Shown here in pieces: positions 15,605 through 23,393 of a stretch of DNA of 34,338 bases; position 1 is the first letter of the stretch, and every line of letters starts with the position of its first letter. The DNA is from DATADD01 sp046262355. Lineage in GTDB: Bacteria > Actinomycetota > CADDZG01 > WHSQ01. Both the position numbers and the translations under genes were made by a program. The notes beneath the pieces are model-generated. The model made no database searches and was not told where the DNA came from. It was given only the letters and a program-made list of their open reading frames with translations. The stretch covers positions 1-34,338 of the forward strand of contig JBHEMX010000045.1 of the NCBI GenBank assembly GCA_046262355.1, given 5' to 3'.

Positions 15605-17254
15605 CTAGAACATCGGAGGTTCGGTGTAGACGCCCCATACTTCCTTCAGCGCGTCGACCATCTCCCCCAGCGTCACGTATGCCTTCGCCGCCTCTACCAG
15701 CACAGGCATCGAGTTGGCATCGTCGCGTCCCGCGACCTCTTTGAGCGCCGAGATCGCCTCTTGGGCCGCCGCCTCGTCTCGGTTCGCCCGCACCTCGGCG
15801 ACGGATTTCTTCTGGCGTTCCTCGATCTCGGGGCCGATCGACAGGACCTCGGGCATGTCCTGAACCGTGCGCGTGAAGCGGTTCAGGCCGACTATGACCT
15901 TGCGGCCCTGCTCGAGCAGCTTTTGGTAGTGGAAGGCGGCGTCGGCGATCTCCTTCTGGAAGAAACCGCGCTCTATCCCGGCGAGCATGCCGTCGAGGAT
16001 GGAGCCGTCCCCCATCTCATCGATGCGAGTGAAGTAGTCCTCGGTGGCGCGCTCCGTCTCGTCGGTGAGCGCCTCGACGAACCAGGAACCGCCGAGAGGG
16101 TCGATGACGTTGGCCGCCCCCGTCTCGTAGGCGATGATCTGCTGCGTCTTGAGCGCGATCTCGACGGCTTCCTCGGTCGGCAGCGCGAGGACCTCGTCGA
16201 GCGAGTTGGTGTGCAAGCTCTGCGTCCCGCCCAGCACGGCCGCCAGAGCCTCGGTCGTCGTACGAACCACGTTGTTGAACGGCTGCGGCCCGGTGAGCGA
16301 CACGCCTGCGGTCTGCGTGTGGAACTTCAGCATCCACGATCGCTCCTTGCGCGCTCCGTAGCGATCCTGCATCCAGCGCGCCCAGATCCGGCGCGCCGCC
16401 CTGAACTTGGCGATCTCCTCGAAGAAATCGACGTGCGAGTTGAAGAAGAAGGACAACCCGGGCGCGAAGTCGTCGACGTCGAGGCCGCGTCGCAGTCCGA
16501 GCTCGACGTGCGCGAAGCCGGATGCCACCGTGAACGCGAGTTCTTGGACCGCCGTGGAGCCCGCTTCTCGTATGTGATAGCCGGAGATCGACAGCGGGTG
16601 ATACTTCGGCGCATCGGTGATGCAGTACTCCATCATGTCGGCGGTGAGACGCAGATGCGGCTCGGGCGGGAAGAGCCATTCCTTCTGTGCGATGTATTCC
16701 TTGAGGATGTCGGTCTGGCACGTTCCATCGAGCTTCGAGATGTCCGCGCCCTGCTTCTCCGCGGCGGCTATGTAGTACGCGAACAGCATCGGCGCCGGTC
16801 CCGAGATCGTCATCGAGGTGGTGATCGCCTCGAGGTCTATGTCGCGGAACAGGACCTCCATGTCTGCGAGCGAATCCACCGCCACCCCGCAGCGCCCGAC
16901 CTCGCCCTCCGCGAGCGGATCGTCGGAGTCGCGCCCCATCAACGTCGGCATGTCGAAAGCGACCGAGAGCCCGGTCTGTCCCTGGTCGAGCAGGAACAGG
17001 TAGCGCGCGTTCGTCTGCTCGGCCGTCCCGAAGCCCGCGAACTGGCGCATGGTCCAGAGGCGACCGCGGTACCCGGTCGGATAGATGCCTCTCGTGAAGG
17101 GGAAGACCCCCGGGGCCGAGATGCGCTCGTCGACGTCGGCCGGCCCGTAGAGCGGGTCGAGCGGCACGCTGGAGAGTGTGTCGAAGTCGGCGTCTTGTCT
17201 CAGCGGGGCCTGCTCGTAGCGCTCGCGCCACGCCTTGTGTGGCTCGTCTGCCAT
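15605..17254 (-). CDS. Acyl-CoA mutase large subunit, isobutyryl-CoA-mutase-like
   Basis: 549 residues: the TIM-barrel substrate-binding chain of the methylmalonyl-CoA mutase family without the C-terminal B12-binding domain, which must come from a separate small subunit not in this window. The conserved SGYHIREAG holds the catalytic His227. The two residues that read the substrate differ from methylmalonyl-CoA mutase: Phe72 in MRQFAGFG and Gln190 in YIAQKEW stand where that enzyme has Tyr89 and Arg207, and match Phe80 and Gln198 of isobutyryl-CoA mutase, with the same 118-residue spacing. This argues for isobutyryl-CoA/n-butyryl-CoA or a related acyl-CoA without a free carboxylate. meaB lies 28 nt upstream on the same strand and encodes its likely G-protein chaperone. 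Confidence 0.92.
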   Translation of the reverse strand: MADEPHKAWRERYEQAPLRQDADFDTLSSVPLDPLYGPADVDERISAPGVFPFTRGIYPTGYRGRLWTMRQFAGFGTAEQTNARYLFLLDQGQTGLSVAFDMPTLMGRDSDDPLAEGEVGRCGVAVDSLADMEVLFRDIDLEAITTSMTISGPAPMLFAYYIAAAEKQGADISKLDGTCQTDILKEYIAQKEWLFPPEPHLRLTADMMEYCITDAPKYHPLSISGYHIREAGSTAVQELAFTVASGFAHVELGLRRGLDVDDFAPGLSFFFNSHVDFFEEIAKFRAARRIWARWMQDRYGARKERSWMLKFHTQTAGVSLTGPQPFNNVVRTTTEALAAVLGGTQSLHTNSLDEVLALPTEEAVEIALKTQQIIAYETGAANVIDPLGGSWFVEALTDETERATEDYFTRIDEMGDGSILDGMLAGIERGFFQKEIADAAFHYQKLLEQGRKVIVGLNRFTRTVQDMPEVLSIGPEIEERQKKSVAEVRANRDEAAAQEAISALKEVAGRDDANSMPVLVEAAKAYVTLGEMVDALKEVWGVYTEPPMF

Positions 17255-17282
17255 CCCCGGATTCTACCCAGGCAGACCGGCG

Positions 17283-18221
17283 CTACAGGGCGGCGAGGAG
17301 CCGATCGGCGGCGGCGTAGGGATCGAGACGGCGCGCCTGCACTTGCGCGCTCAGCTCCGCTAGGAGGCCGGCGGCATCCGACTCGAGTCGCCGGCGCTGC
17401 CGCTCGGCCACGATGTCGCGTATCTCCCTCTCGACCCGCCTGCGCCGGCGCTCATCGAGCAATCCGGCGTCCTGTTGACGCTGCCGATGGCTCTCGATCG
17501 CGACCCACAACTCATCGATGCCGGCGTCCTTGGTGCTGATCGTCTCGATGATGGCAGGCTTGTAGGGCGCGTCCGAGAGATCGAGCATCTGCTTGAGCTC
17601 GCGCACGGTGTCTCTCACACCGGGACGATCGGCCTTGTTGACGACGAAGACGTCGGCGATCTCCAGCAAGCCTGCCTTGGCCGCCTGCACGGCATCCCCC
17701 CAGCCGGGATTCAGCACGACGAGCGTCGTGTCGCACGCGTCGGTTATCTCTACCTCCGCCTGGCCGACGCCGACGGTCTCGATCAGCACGAGGTCCTTGC
17801 CGGCGGCGTCCAGGACACGCACCGCCTCGGGCGTCGCCAGCGCCATTCCGCCGAGGTGACCGCGCGTTGCCATCGAGCGGATGAACACCTCGGGGTCGGT
17901 CGCGTGGGTCTGCATGCGCACTCGATCCCCAAGCAGCGCGCCCCCCGAGAACGGGCTCGACGGGTCGATGGCGAGAACGCCGACGCCGCGCCCTGCGCGG
18001 CGCGCACGGGCGATGAGGCGCTCCGTGAGGGTCGACTTGCCCGCCCCCGGCGCGCCGGTGATGCCTACGCTGTAGGCGCGTCCCGTGTGCGGGTAGAGCG
18101 CATCCATCGCTCGTCCCAGCTCCGCGCCCCCGTCCTCGACCAGCGAGATGAGACGGGCGATCGAACGGCGCTCGCCCCCGAGGACGCCCTCCACCAGGTC
18201 GTCGATCGCCGGGGCGACCAC
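17283..18221 (-). CDS. meaB: MeaB-type G3E GTPase, mutase chaperone
   Basis: P-loop GTPase that gates cobalamin loading and protects B12-dependent acyl-CoA mutases from inactivation. 312 residues from the GTG at 18221, chosen because GGAGG sits 7 nt upstream; an ATG at 18239 would add six residues but overlaps this ribosome site. Walker A GAPGAGKST is near 56-64, followed by the base-recognition NKAD motif and the ETVGVGQAEVE switch region typical of MeaB/ArgK. The C-terminal helices (RRRRRVEREIRDIV) form the dimerisation arm. It is followed after 28 nt by the mutase large subunit, so the two are an operon. Confidence 0.94.
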   Translation of the reverse strand: MVAPAIDDLVEGVLGGERRSIARLISLVEDGGAELGRAMDALYPHTGRAYSVGITGAPGAGKSTLTERLIARARRAGRGVGVLAIDPSSPFSGGALLGDRVRMQTHATDPEVFIRSMATRGHLGGMALATPEAVRVLDAAGKDLVLIETVGVGQAEVEITDACDTTLVVLNPGWGDAVQAAKAGLLEIADVFVVNKADRPGVRDTVRELKQMLDLSDAPYKPAIIETISTKDAGIDELWVAIESHRQRQQDAGLLDERRRRRVEREIRDIVAERQRRRLESDAAGLLAELSAQVQARRLDPYAAADRLLAAL

Positions 18222-18439
18222 TAGCACACCTCCGTGCACATCGCCGCCACACCAGGGCGCCCTTCCATCGCCGCGGGCTGCGACGCTCGTCGCCCACCTA
18301 CCTCCTGCGCAGCGCCTCGTGCGCCTTGTCCTCGCCGCGCGAGAAAGCTCTGGAGGTTGGCGCTACTCACACGGAGGGGCACTGGTGCCCCGTCGCGCAA
18401 ATCACCGACGCATTCGAGCGTTACTTACGCGACGGACCA
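18222..18439. other. Intergenic region with two neighbouring inverted repeats
   Basis: This 218-nt gap lies between the nfu stop and meaB start, both on the minus strand. A hairpin pairs GGGGCA (18376-18381) with TGCCCC (18386-18391), and CCGTCGCG (18390-18397) is the inverse of CGCGACGG (18428-18435). The two structures share two bases, so they are mutually exclusive at that edge. No T-run follows on either strand. It may be a U-less terminator for nfu or a regulatory leader for meaB. No convincing small gene is seen. Confidence 0.5.
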
Positions 18440-18682
18440 CTAGGTCTCGACGGCAACAACCTCGGTGACGCCGGGAACCCGTTCGTGCAGCAGGCGCTCG
18501 ACGCCCGCCTTGAGCGTCACGGGCGAGATCGGACAGGTCTCACACGTCCCCGAGAGGGCAACGACCACGGTGCCGCCGTCGATCGACTCGAGATGGATAT
18601 CGCCGCCGTCCATCTGGATGGCCGGACGGATCAACTCGAGCGCCCCACGTACCTGCTCCTCGAGCGTCGTCGCCTGGTTCAT
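18440..18682 (-). CDS. NifU C-terminal-domain (Nfu-type) Fe-S scaffold protein
   Basis: Small scaffold that carries a [4Fe-4S] cluster to target enzymes. 80 residues, a single NifU-C domain: helices around EEQVRGALELIRPAIQ, then MDGGDIHLESIDGG, and the cluster-binding CxxC in GTCETCPIS (Cys47 and Cys50; most family members have CxSCP). The ATG at 18682 overlaps the upstream SpoIID-like stop as ATGA. The cysteine desulfurase at 10343-11488 is a plausible sulfur source in the same cell, though they are not in one operon. Confidence 0.92.
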   Translation of the reverse strand: MNQATTLEEQVRGALELIRPAIQMDGGDIHLESIDGGTVVVALSGTCETCPISPVTLKAGVERLLHERVPGVTEVVAVET

Positions 18683-20376
18683 CTCCCCATGGTACCGACA
18701 AAAGACGCCGCACCCAGAGCGACGAGCGCCAGGAACGTGGCGCCGGCGAGCCACAGGGCGACCGTCGCCCACCCGCTGCGTCCGTCGGCGGGGGTCTGTC
18801 CCTCCGGTCCCGCGGCACGCGACTCGATCACCTCGATCTGGACCGCCTCGGTGCGCGGGGAGCCGGCGCCCGCCGACGCCTCCACGCGCACCTCGTAGCG
18901 CCCCGGGCCCTCCGGCGCGACCCAGGGGACGCGACGCTCGCCCGCGTCGCGAACCACCGCTGCGTCGCCGGCGTCCCGGGGCCCGCTCGAGGTCACAACG
19001 GTCACCTGCGCCGGCGCCGAGAGATCGACGGTCAACGAAGTCGCCTCGCCGGTCGTCACGCGCTTCGGCGCGCGCAGCAGCGTGATGCGAAGCGGCGCTC
19101 CGAAGCGAGGTGGAGGGGTCACCGAGACGGCGCCCGGGTCTCTGGGGGTGAACCTCCACGTGCCGAAGGCCTTTCGCACCACCGTCGCTCCCGCGCCGTC
19201 CACGATGCGGAATGCGCCTAGGACGCTCACCCTGGGGAGCGCCCACGCCACGCCCACCTCGATCGAGCGGGGCTCGGCCGTGTCCTCCACCGTCGTGTTG
19301 CGGTAGTAGTGCCGAAGGATGTCGCGGTAGCCGGAGCCGTTCTGAGCCATCCCGTGTGCGCCCCATTGCGACATGCCGACGCCGTGGCCCCACCCCCGGC
19401 CGTGTATGCGGACGACCCCGCCGGTCGTCGAGATCGTCGCCCGGTTGGACGGCAAGGTCTCCGGAAGACGCCCGCTGCTCGTGGGAGCGGGGGACGGATA
19501 GCGGCCCGGAAACGCGGCCGGAGCCGCCGCGCGCAGCAGCACGCGCAACTCCTCGACGGTCCGCCTCGAGGCGCGCCGGCCGATGAAGCGCACGTCGGGA
19601 TAGTGGAGACCGGCGCTCGAGCGAGCGGTTCGGACCGCGCGCAAGACACCGTCCGCAGGACCCCACCAGCCGGCGTCTTCGAGGATCGCCTGGAGGTCTT
19701 TCAGCGAGAAGCGCACGCTCCAGCGATAGAGCGGCGACGCCTGCTCCGTGGTGCTCTCCACCGGGCGCAGATAGGGAAGGTCCGGATCGCCTGGGAACGC
19801 CTGAGGGTTGGCGAGCGTCGCTCCTCCCGACGTCGAGTGGTAGCGAGCCAGGATCGGCTCGCCGCCGTAGACGACTGCCTCTCCGCGGGTCGCGTGCACC
19901 GCCTGCGTCCAGCGCGCGCCTCCCTCGTAGTCGAGGATGTCGGCTCCTGTGAAGACCTGGCACTGGTCGGACGCGCAGATGTCGAAGCCATAGGTCGCCG
20001 CCGCTCCACCCCGCGGTCGCTCGAGCGTCCACAACGCGTACGTCCGGGCGGCCACAGCCTGTGCACGGAGCGCCTCGGTGGGCCAGTCCGGCGGCACCTC
20101 GTTGAGCCCCAACAGGTACCTCTCGAGCGACAACCGGTCGACCACGACGAGACCATCTGGAGCGGTACGCAGCTCGATCGCGCCGAAGTAGCGGTGCAAC
20201 CCCGAGACGCCGCTCGGCTCCGAGCCGAGCGGCACGAGGGTGATGGGCCCGGGCGCCACACGATTCGTCGGGGCGGCACTCGCCACAGTTCCCGCGCCGA
20301 CGCTCAGGGCGACGATGGTGAGAAGGACGAGGGACAGCGGCGCCCTGAGTCGGGCCCTCGAGACCGATCGGTGCAC
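18679..20376 (-). CDS. SpoIID/LytB-domain cell-wall protein, secreted and membrane-anchored
   Basis: 565 residues. Signal peptide at about 10-35 and a second membrane helix at about 540-560, so most of the protein is outside. The SpoIID domain core has Glu93 in LNEVPPDWPTEALRAQAVAA, equivalent to the catalytic Glu of SpoIID lytic transglycosylases, which cleave glycan strands lacking stem peptides. The diagnostic GRGWGHGVGMSQWGAHGMA motif lies near 342-360. About 400-530 look like beta-rich accessory regions. The GTG start at 20376 lies 11 nt after the murA stop. No sporulation genes are seen here, so a role in ordinary peptidoglycan remodelling is more likely. Confidence 0.9.
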   Translation of the reverse strand: MHRSVSRARLRAPLSLVLLTIVALSVGAGTVASAAPTNRVAPGPITLVPLGSEPSGVSGLHRYFGAIELRTAPDGLVVVDRLSLERYLLGLNEVPPDWPTEALRAQAVAARTYALWTLERPRGGAAATYGFDICASDQCQVFTGADILDYEGGARWTQAVHATRGEAVVYGGEPILARYHSTSGGATLANPQAFPGDPDLPYLRPVESTTEQASPLYRWSVRFSLKDLQAILEDAGWWGPADGVLRAVRTARSSAGLHYPDVRFIGRRASRRTVEELRVLLRAAAPAAFPGRYPSPAPTSSGRLPETLPSNRATISTTGGVVRIHGRGWGHGVGMSQWGAHGMAQNGSGYRDILRHYYRNTTVEDTAEPRSIEVGVAWALPRVSVLGAFRIVDGAGATVVRKAFGTWRFTPRDPGAVSVTPPPRFGAPLRITLLRAPKRVTTGEATSLTVDLSAPAQVTVVTSSGPRDAGDAAVVRDAGERRVPWVAPEGPGRYEVRVEASAGAGSPRTEAVQIEVIESRAAGPEGQTPADGRSGWATVALWLAGATFLALVALGAASFVGTMGR

Positions 20377-20387
20377 CGCGTGCCGAA

Positions 20388-21647
20388 TTAGGCGGTGCTC
20401 TCGATGAGAGCGATGTCCGCGCCGAGCGCGGCGAGCTTGCCGTGGAAGTTCTCGTAGCCCCGCTGGATGTGCCCCCGGTCGTGGACCTCTGTACGTCCCT
20501 CGGCGCAGAGGCCTCCCACCACGAGGGCGGCGCCCGCCCGGATGTCGGGCGACCGGACCGGGGCTCCGGACAATCGGGCAACGCCACGGAGCACCGCGTG
20601 ATGACCCTCGACTCGGATCTGGGAGCCCATCCGGTTGAGCTCGTCGACGAACAGGAAACGCGACTCGAAGACGTTCTCGGTAACGATCGAGGAACCATCG
20701 GCCTGCGCAAGCAGAACCATCATCGGCGGCTGCAGGTCGGTGGGAAAGCCGGGATACGGCAGCGTAACGAGATCGAGCGCATCGGAGCGTCTGCTCATCG
20801 CGATGCGCACCTCGCCGTCGCCGCGCTTGATGTCGGCACCCGCGTCCTCGAGCTTCTGCAGGGGAAGCTCGACGTCGTCGGGGTGCATGTCCAGAAGTCG
20901 CACCTCTCCACGCGTCGCCACGGCCGCTATCGCGAACGTGCCGGCCTCGATGCGATCCGGGATGACTTCATGTCTCACTCCCGAGAGCTCGCGCACGCCT
21001 TCGACCACGATCGTGTTCGTTCCGGCGCCGGCTATGCGAGCTCCTGCCGCGGTCAGGAAGTGCGCAAGGTCTTTGATCTCCGGCTCCCGCGCGGCGTTCT
21101 CGATCGTCGTGGTTCCCTCGGCGAGAACGGCGGCCATGAGCATGTTCTCGGTTGCGCCCACCGAGGGGAACTCGAGCAGAACCTGCACGCCCGAGAGGCG
21201 CCCTGCCATGCCCTCGACGTAACCATGCTCCGAGACGAACTGCGCGCCCATCCGCTCCAGACCTTGGATGTGAAGGTCGATCGGCCGGGAGCCGATCGCG
21301 TCGCCGCCGGGCATGGCGACGCGCGCCCGCCCGAGTCGCGCCAGCAGGGGCCCGAGGACCTGGATGGAGGCGCGCATCTTGATGACTAGCTCGTAGGGGG
21401 TCTCCTCGGCGAGCTGCCCCGACGCGTCGATCGTCATCTTGTCACGCTCGAAGGTCACGCCGGCGCCGAGGCGCTCGAGCACCTGGGCCATCAGCTCGAC
21501 ATCGGTGATGCGCGGGACTCGCTCGAGCACGACCTCGGCGGGGATCAGCAGCGACGCGACCATGAGCTTCAAGGTCGAGTTCTTCGCGCCGCTGATCGGC
21601 ACGTCGCCGTGCAGCGAGGCGGGCCCCCGGATGACGTAGGAGCTCAT
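20388..21647 (-). CDS. murA: UDP-N-acetylglucosamine 1-carboxyvinyltransferase
   Basis: First committed step of peptidoglycan synthesis: transfers enolpyruvate from PEP to UDP-GlcNAc in the cytoplasm. 419 residues with the two inside-out alpha/beta domains; N-terminal GAKNSTLKL holds the catalytic Lys. The loop that normally carries the catalytic Cys115 reads MPGGDAIGSRPIDLH, with Asp116 in its place. The same Cys-to-Asp change is known from Mycobacterium, Chlamydia and Borrelia MurA and makes the enzyme insensitive to fosfomycin. It ends with TAA and is followed by the SpoIID-like gene, both acting on peptidoglycan. Confidence 0.97.
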   Translation of the reverse strand: MSSYVIRGPASLHGDVPISGAKNSTLKLMVASLLIPAEVVLERVPRITDVELMAQVLERLGAGVTFERDKMTIDASGQLAEETPYELVIKMRASIQVLGPLLARLGRARVAMPGGDAIGSRPIDLHIQGLERMGAQFVSEHGYVEGMAGRLSGVQVLLEFPSVGATENMLMAAVLAEGTTTIENAAREPEIKDLAHFLTAAGARIAGAGTNTIVVEGVRELSGVRHEVIPDRIEAGTFAIAAVATRGEVRLLDMHPDDVELPLQKLEDAGADIKRGDGEVRIAMSRRSDALDLVTLPYPGFPTDLQPPMMVLLAQADGSSIVTENVFESRFLFVDELNRMGSQIRVEGHHAVLRGVARLSGAPVRSPDIRAGAALVVGGLCAEGRTEVHDRGHIQRGYENFHGKLAALGADIALIESTA

Positions 21648-21683
21648 CCAACCATCCTATCCAGGGTGGGGCGGGCCACCTCC

Positions 21684-22247
21684 CTACCGGCCCGTGGACC
21701 TCCGTCTCGTGGCCTTCTTGCGGGTCGTCGTCTTCTTGCGGCCCGTGGCCTTCTTGCGGGCGGTCGCCTTCTTGCGGGCGGTCGCCTTCTTGCGGCCCGT
21801 GGACTTCTTCCGGGCCGCTGTCTTCTTGCGCGCCGTGGACTTCCTTCGGGCGGTCGTCTTCTTGCGGCCCGTCGACTTGCGGCCGGTCGTCTTCTTGCGG
21901 GCGGTCGTCTTCTTGCGACCCGTGGACTTGCGCGCCGTGGACTTCCGGACGGCTGTCTTCTTGCGCGTCGTGGACTTTCTTCGGGCGGCTGTCTTCTTGC
22001 GACCCGCGGACTTCTTGCGTCCCGACGACGACCTTGGGGTCGACGTGGTGGCGGGCGACTCCGAGGCATCCTCGGACATGCGCGCCGCCTCGGCCCCCGC
22101 CTCCGCGGCCGTCTCGACGAGCCTTCGCGCCGCCGCGGTGGCTCCGCCCTGCGACGGCTCGGAGCTCACCACGTCGGCGGCAGCTTCTCCAACGTCCGCA
22201 GCGAGCTCTCCCGCGCGCTCGACCATCGAGTTGTCGTCATCGGTCAT
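21684..22247 (-). CDS. Histone H1-like basic repeat protein
   Basis: 187 residues from the ATG at 22247, which has a good GGGAGG 6-8 nt upstream. The N-terminal 75 residues are acidic and Ala-rich, likely helical. From about residue 78 to the end the protein is a near-continuous series of short Lys/Arg repeats of the type (S/T)(G/A)RKK(T/S/A), as in eukaryotic H1 tails, chlamydial Hc proteins and the tail of actinobacterial HupB. Such tails bind DNA or RNA non-specifically and compact the nucleoid. No folded DNA-binding domain is visible at the N-terminus, so it is not a HU fusion. The repeats make the underlying DNA internally repetitive (21690-22025). It lies 36 nt upstream of murA on the same strand. 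Confidence 0.88.
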   Translation of the reverse strand: MTDDDNSMVERAGELAADVGEAAADVVSSEPSQGGATAAARRLVETAAEAGAEAARMSEDASESPATTSTPRSSSGRKKSAGRKKTAARRKSTTRKKTAVRKSTARKSTGRKKTTARKKTTGRKSTGRKKTTARRKSTARKKTAARKKSTGRKKATARKKATARKKATGRKKTTTRKKATRRRSTGR

Positions 22248-22365
22248 GACGCCTCCCTTCCTCGCGCACCGTTTGGGATCGACGCTTGCCTTCCACGTCA
22301 AAGAGAAACAAAACCAGTCGATAAAGCAAGCGTATGAGAGAGGGTTTTCGGGGAAAGTTCACCCG
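22248..22365. promoter_or_regulatory. Divergent promoter region with an 8-bp inverted repeat
   Basis: This gap between the histone-like gene (-) and the ferritin-like gene (+) is distinctly AT-rich at about 22295-22345. ACGCTTGC (22282-22289) is the perfect inverse of GCAAGCGT (22326-22333) with 36 nt between, framing the A-rich segment. This geometry could be a paired operator for both promoters, but I cannot assign clear -35/-10 boxes. Confidence 0.4.
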
Positions 22366-22863
22366 GTGAGCAACGACAAGTTGTTACGGATCTATCTCAC
22401 TGACCATCTCGCGGGCGCCGCCGGTGGTGTCGAGCTTGCCAAGAGATGCCTGTCGAGCAACAAGGAGAACGCTCTAGGGGGGTATCTCGAGACGCACTTG
22501 ATCCCTGCGATCCTCGAGGACAAGCGCTCGCTCGAGTCGCTCATGGAGAGACTGCGGGTCCCACGCGCGCGCTGGAAGCAAGCGGCGGCGCGATCCGCCG
22601 AGAAGGCAGGTCGTCTGAAGTTGAACGGCCGGGTCACCGGCTACTCGCCGCTCAGCCGCCTCGTGGAGATCGAGGGTATGTGCCTCGGCATCGAAGGCAA
22701 GGGATCGTTGTGGCACTCGCTCAAGCACATCTCGGGATCGTCGCAGGCCCTGCGCGACGTCGACCTCGATCGCCTGATCGAGCGGGCGCGAAGACAGCGG
22801 GAGGAGCTCGAGTCCCATCGCCTCGATGCCGCCGAGCGGGCGCTGGCATCATCGATGCATTAG
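22366..22863 (+). CDS. Helical, ferritin-like-looking hypothetical protein
   Basis: 165 residues from the GTG at 22366 (MSNDKLLRIYLTDHLAGAAGG). The protein is almost entirely helical with four predicted long helices, including ETHLIPAILEDKRSLESLME and SRLVEIEGMCLGIEGK, with spaced Glu/His residues that resemble the ferritin-like/DUF892 pattern; I cannot confirm a complete metal site. The KAGRLKLNGRVTGYSPLSRL segment is characteristic of actinobacterial relatives I believe exist, but I cannot name the family with certainty. It is divergent from the histone-like gene and convergent with atpC. A stress-related or DNA-protection role would fit its neighbour but is inference. Confidence 0.8.
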   Translation: MSNDKLLRIYLTDHLAGAAGGVELAKRCLSSNKENALGGYLETHLIPAILEDKRSLESLMERLRVPRARWKQAAARSAEKAGRLKLNGRVTGYSPLSRLVEIEGMCLGIEGKGSLWHSLKHISGSSQALRDVDLDRLIERARRQREELESHRLDAAERALASSMH

Positions 22864-22876
22864 CGAAGCTGCGGGC

Positions 22877-22969
22877 TCACCGCCCCCGGGAGGAGTCGGT
22901 GGCCTCGGGGTCGAGGTGCCCCTCGATGAGCCAGAGGTTGCGCCGGACACACTCGGGGCACAGCGCGAG
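22877..22969 (-). pseudogene. Zn-ribbon-like reading frame immediately after the atpC stop
   Basis: Directly after the atpC TAG (22970-22972) the same frame stays open for 30 codons, reading LALCPECVRRNLWLIEGHL and then DPEATDSS to a TGA at 22877-22879. A CPEC pair followed by RRNLWLIEG looks like a real conserved protein end, and 29 of 30 codons end in G or C. No ATG, GTG or TTG start is available because the frame begins at the stop. It could start at CTG (22963), be read through from atpC, or be a remnant or sequencing error. Only one Cys pair is present. Confidence 0.45.
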
Positions 22970-23365
22970 CTAGGAGCGGCTCTCGGCGATCTCGACGCGC
23001 GCCATCTCGACGCGCAGGGCCGCCTCCGCTCGATCGTCCGCGTCCTCTTGGGCGCGCCGTCTCGCCTCCTCGAGGCGGCTGCGCGCCTCGGACGCGTCGA
23101 TGTCGCTAGGCGACTCGGCGTCGTCCGCGAGGACGATCACGTGATAGTCGTCGGAGCTCCCCGAGGCCTCGAGGAAGCCGCCGGGAACGAAGAACTCCTC
23201 TCGGTCGCCGCCCGAGATCACCGAGACGCGGCCGGGGACGAGCGCCGCCAGGAACGGGATGTGCCCGCGCATGATGCCGAACTCGCCCTCCGGCGAGCGA
23301 GCTACGACCATGTCGGCCTTGCCTTCCCAGACCTTCTGCTCGGGGGCCACCACGCTTACGTCCAC
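22970..23365 (-). CDS. atpC: ATP synthase epsilon subunit
   Basis: Part of the F1 central stalk; its C-terminal helices can inhibit ATP hydrolysis. 131 residues from GTG at 23365 (MDVSVVAPEQKVWEGKADMV), the usual length; a reading from 23443 would overlap atpD and lacks family similarity. The N-terminal beta-sandwich (about 1-85) has GEFGIMRGHIPFLAAL and the C-terminal helical hairpin (about 90-131) has ARSRLEEARRRAQE. It ends the operon; the frame continues after the TAG, noted separately. Confidence 0.93.
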   Translation of the reverse strand: MDVSVVAPEQKVWEGKADMVVARSPEGEFGIMRGHIPFLAALVPGRVSVISGGDREEFFVPGGFLEASGSSDDYHVIVLADDAESPSDIDASEARSRLEEARRRAQEDADDRAEAALRVEMARVEIAESRS

Positions 23366-23393
23366 GTCACATCCCCACCGGGTCGCACCTTCA

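Noticed and set aside
15605..17254. Annotation as methylmalonyl-CoA mutase alpha
   Set aside because: The Tyr and Arg that bind the methylmalonyl carboxylate are Phe72 and Gln190 here.
15599..17539. Plus-strand open frame of about 646 codons
   Set aside because: Antisense to the acyl-CoA mutase and the end of meaB; composition is Arg/Asp/Val-rich as expected for a shadow frame.
18326..18898. Plus-strand frame beginning MSSPREKALEVGATHTEGHW
   Set aside because: The first 35 residues look protein-like, but the frame runs antisense through nfu and the SpoIID-like gene, and its third positions lack the GC bias of the real genes.
21690..22025. Tandem DNA repeats or a CRISPR-like array
   Set aside because: The repetitiveness comes from Lys/Arg repeats within the histone-like coding sequence; there are no constant repeats with unique spacers.
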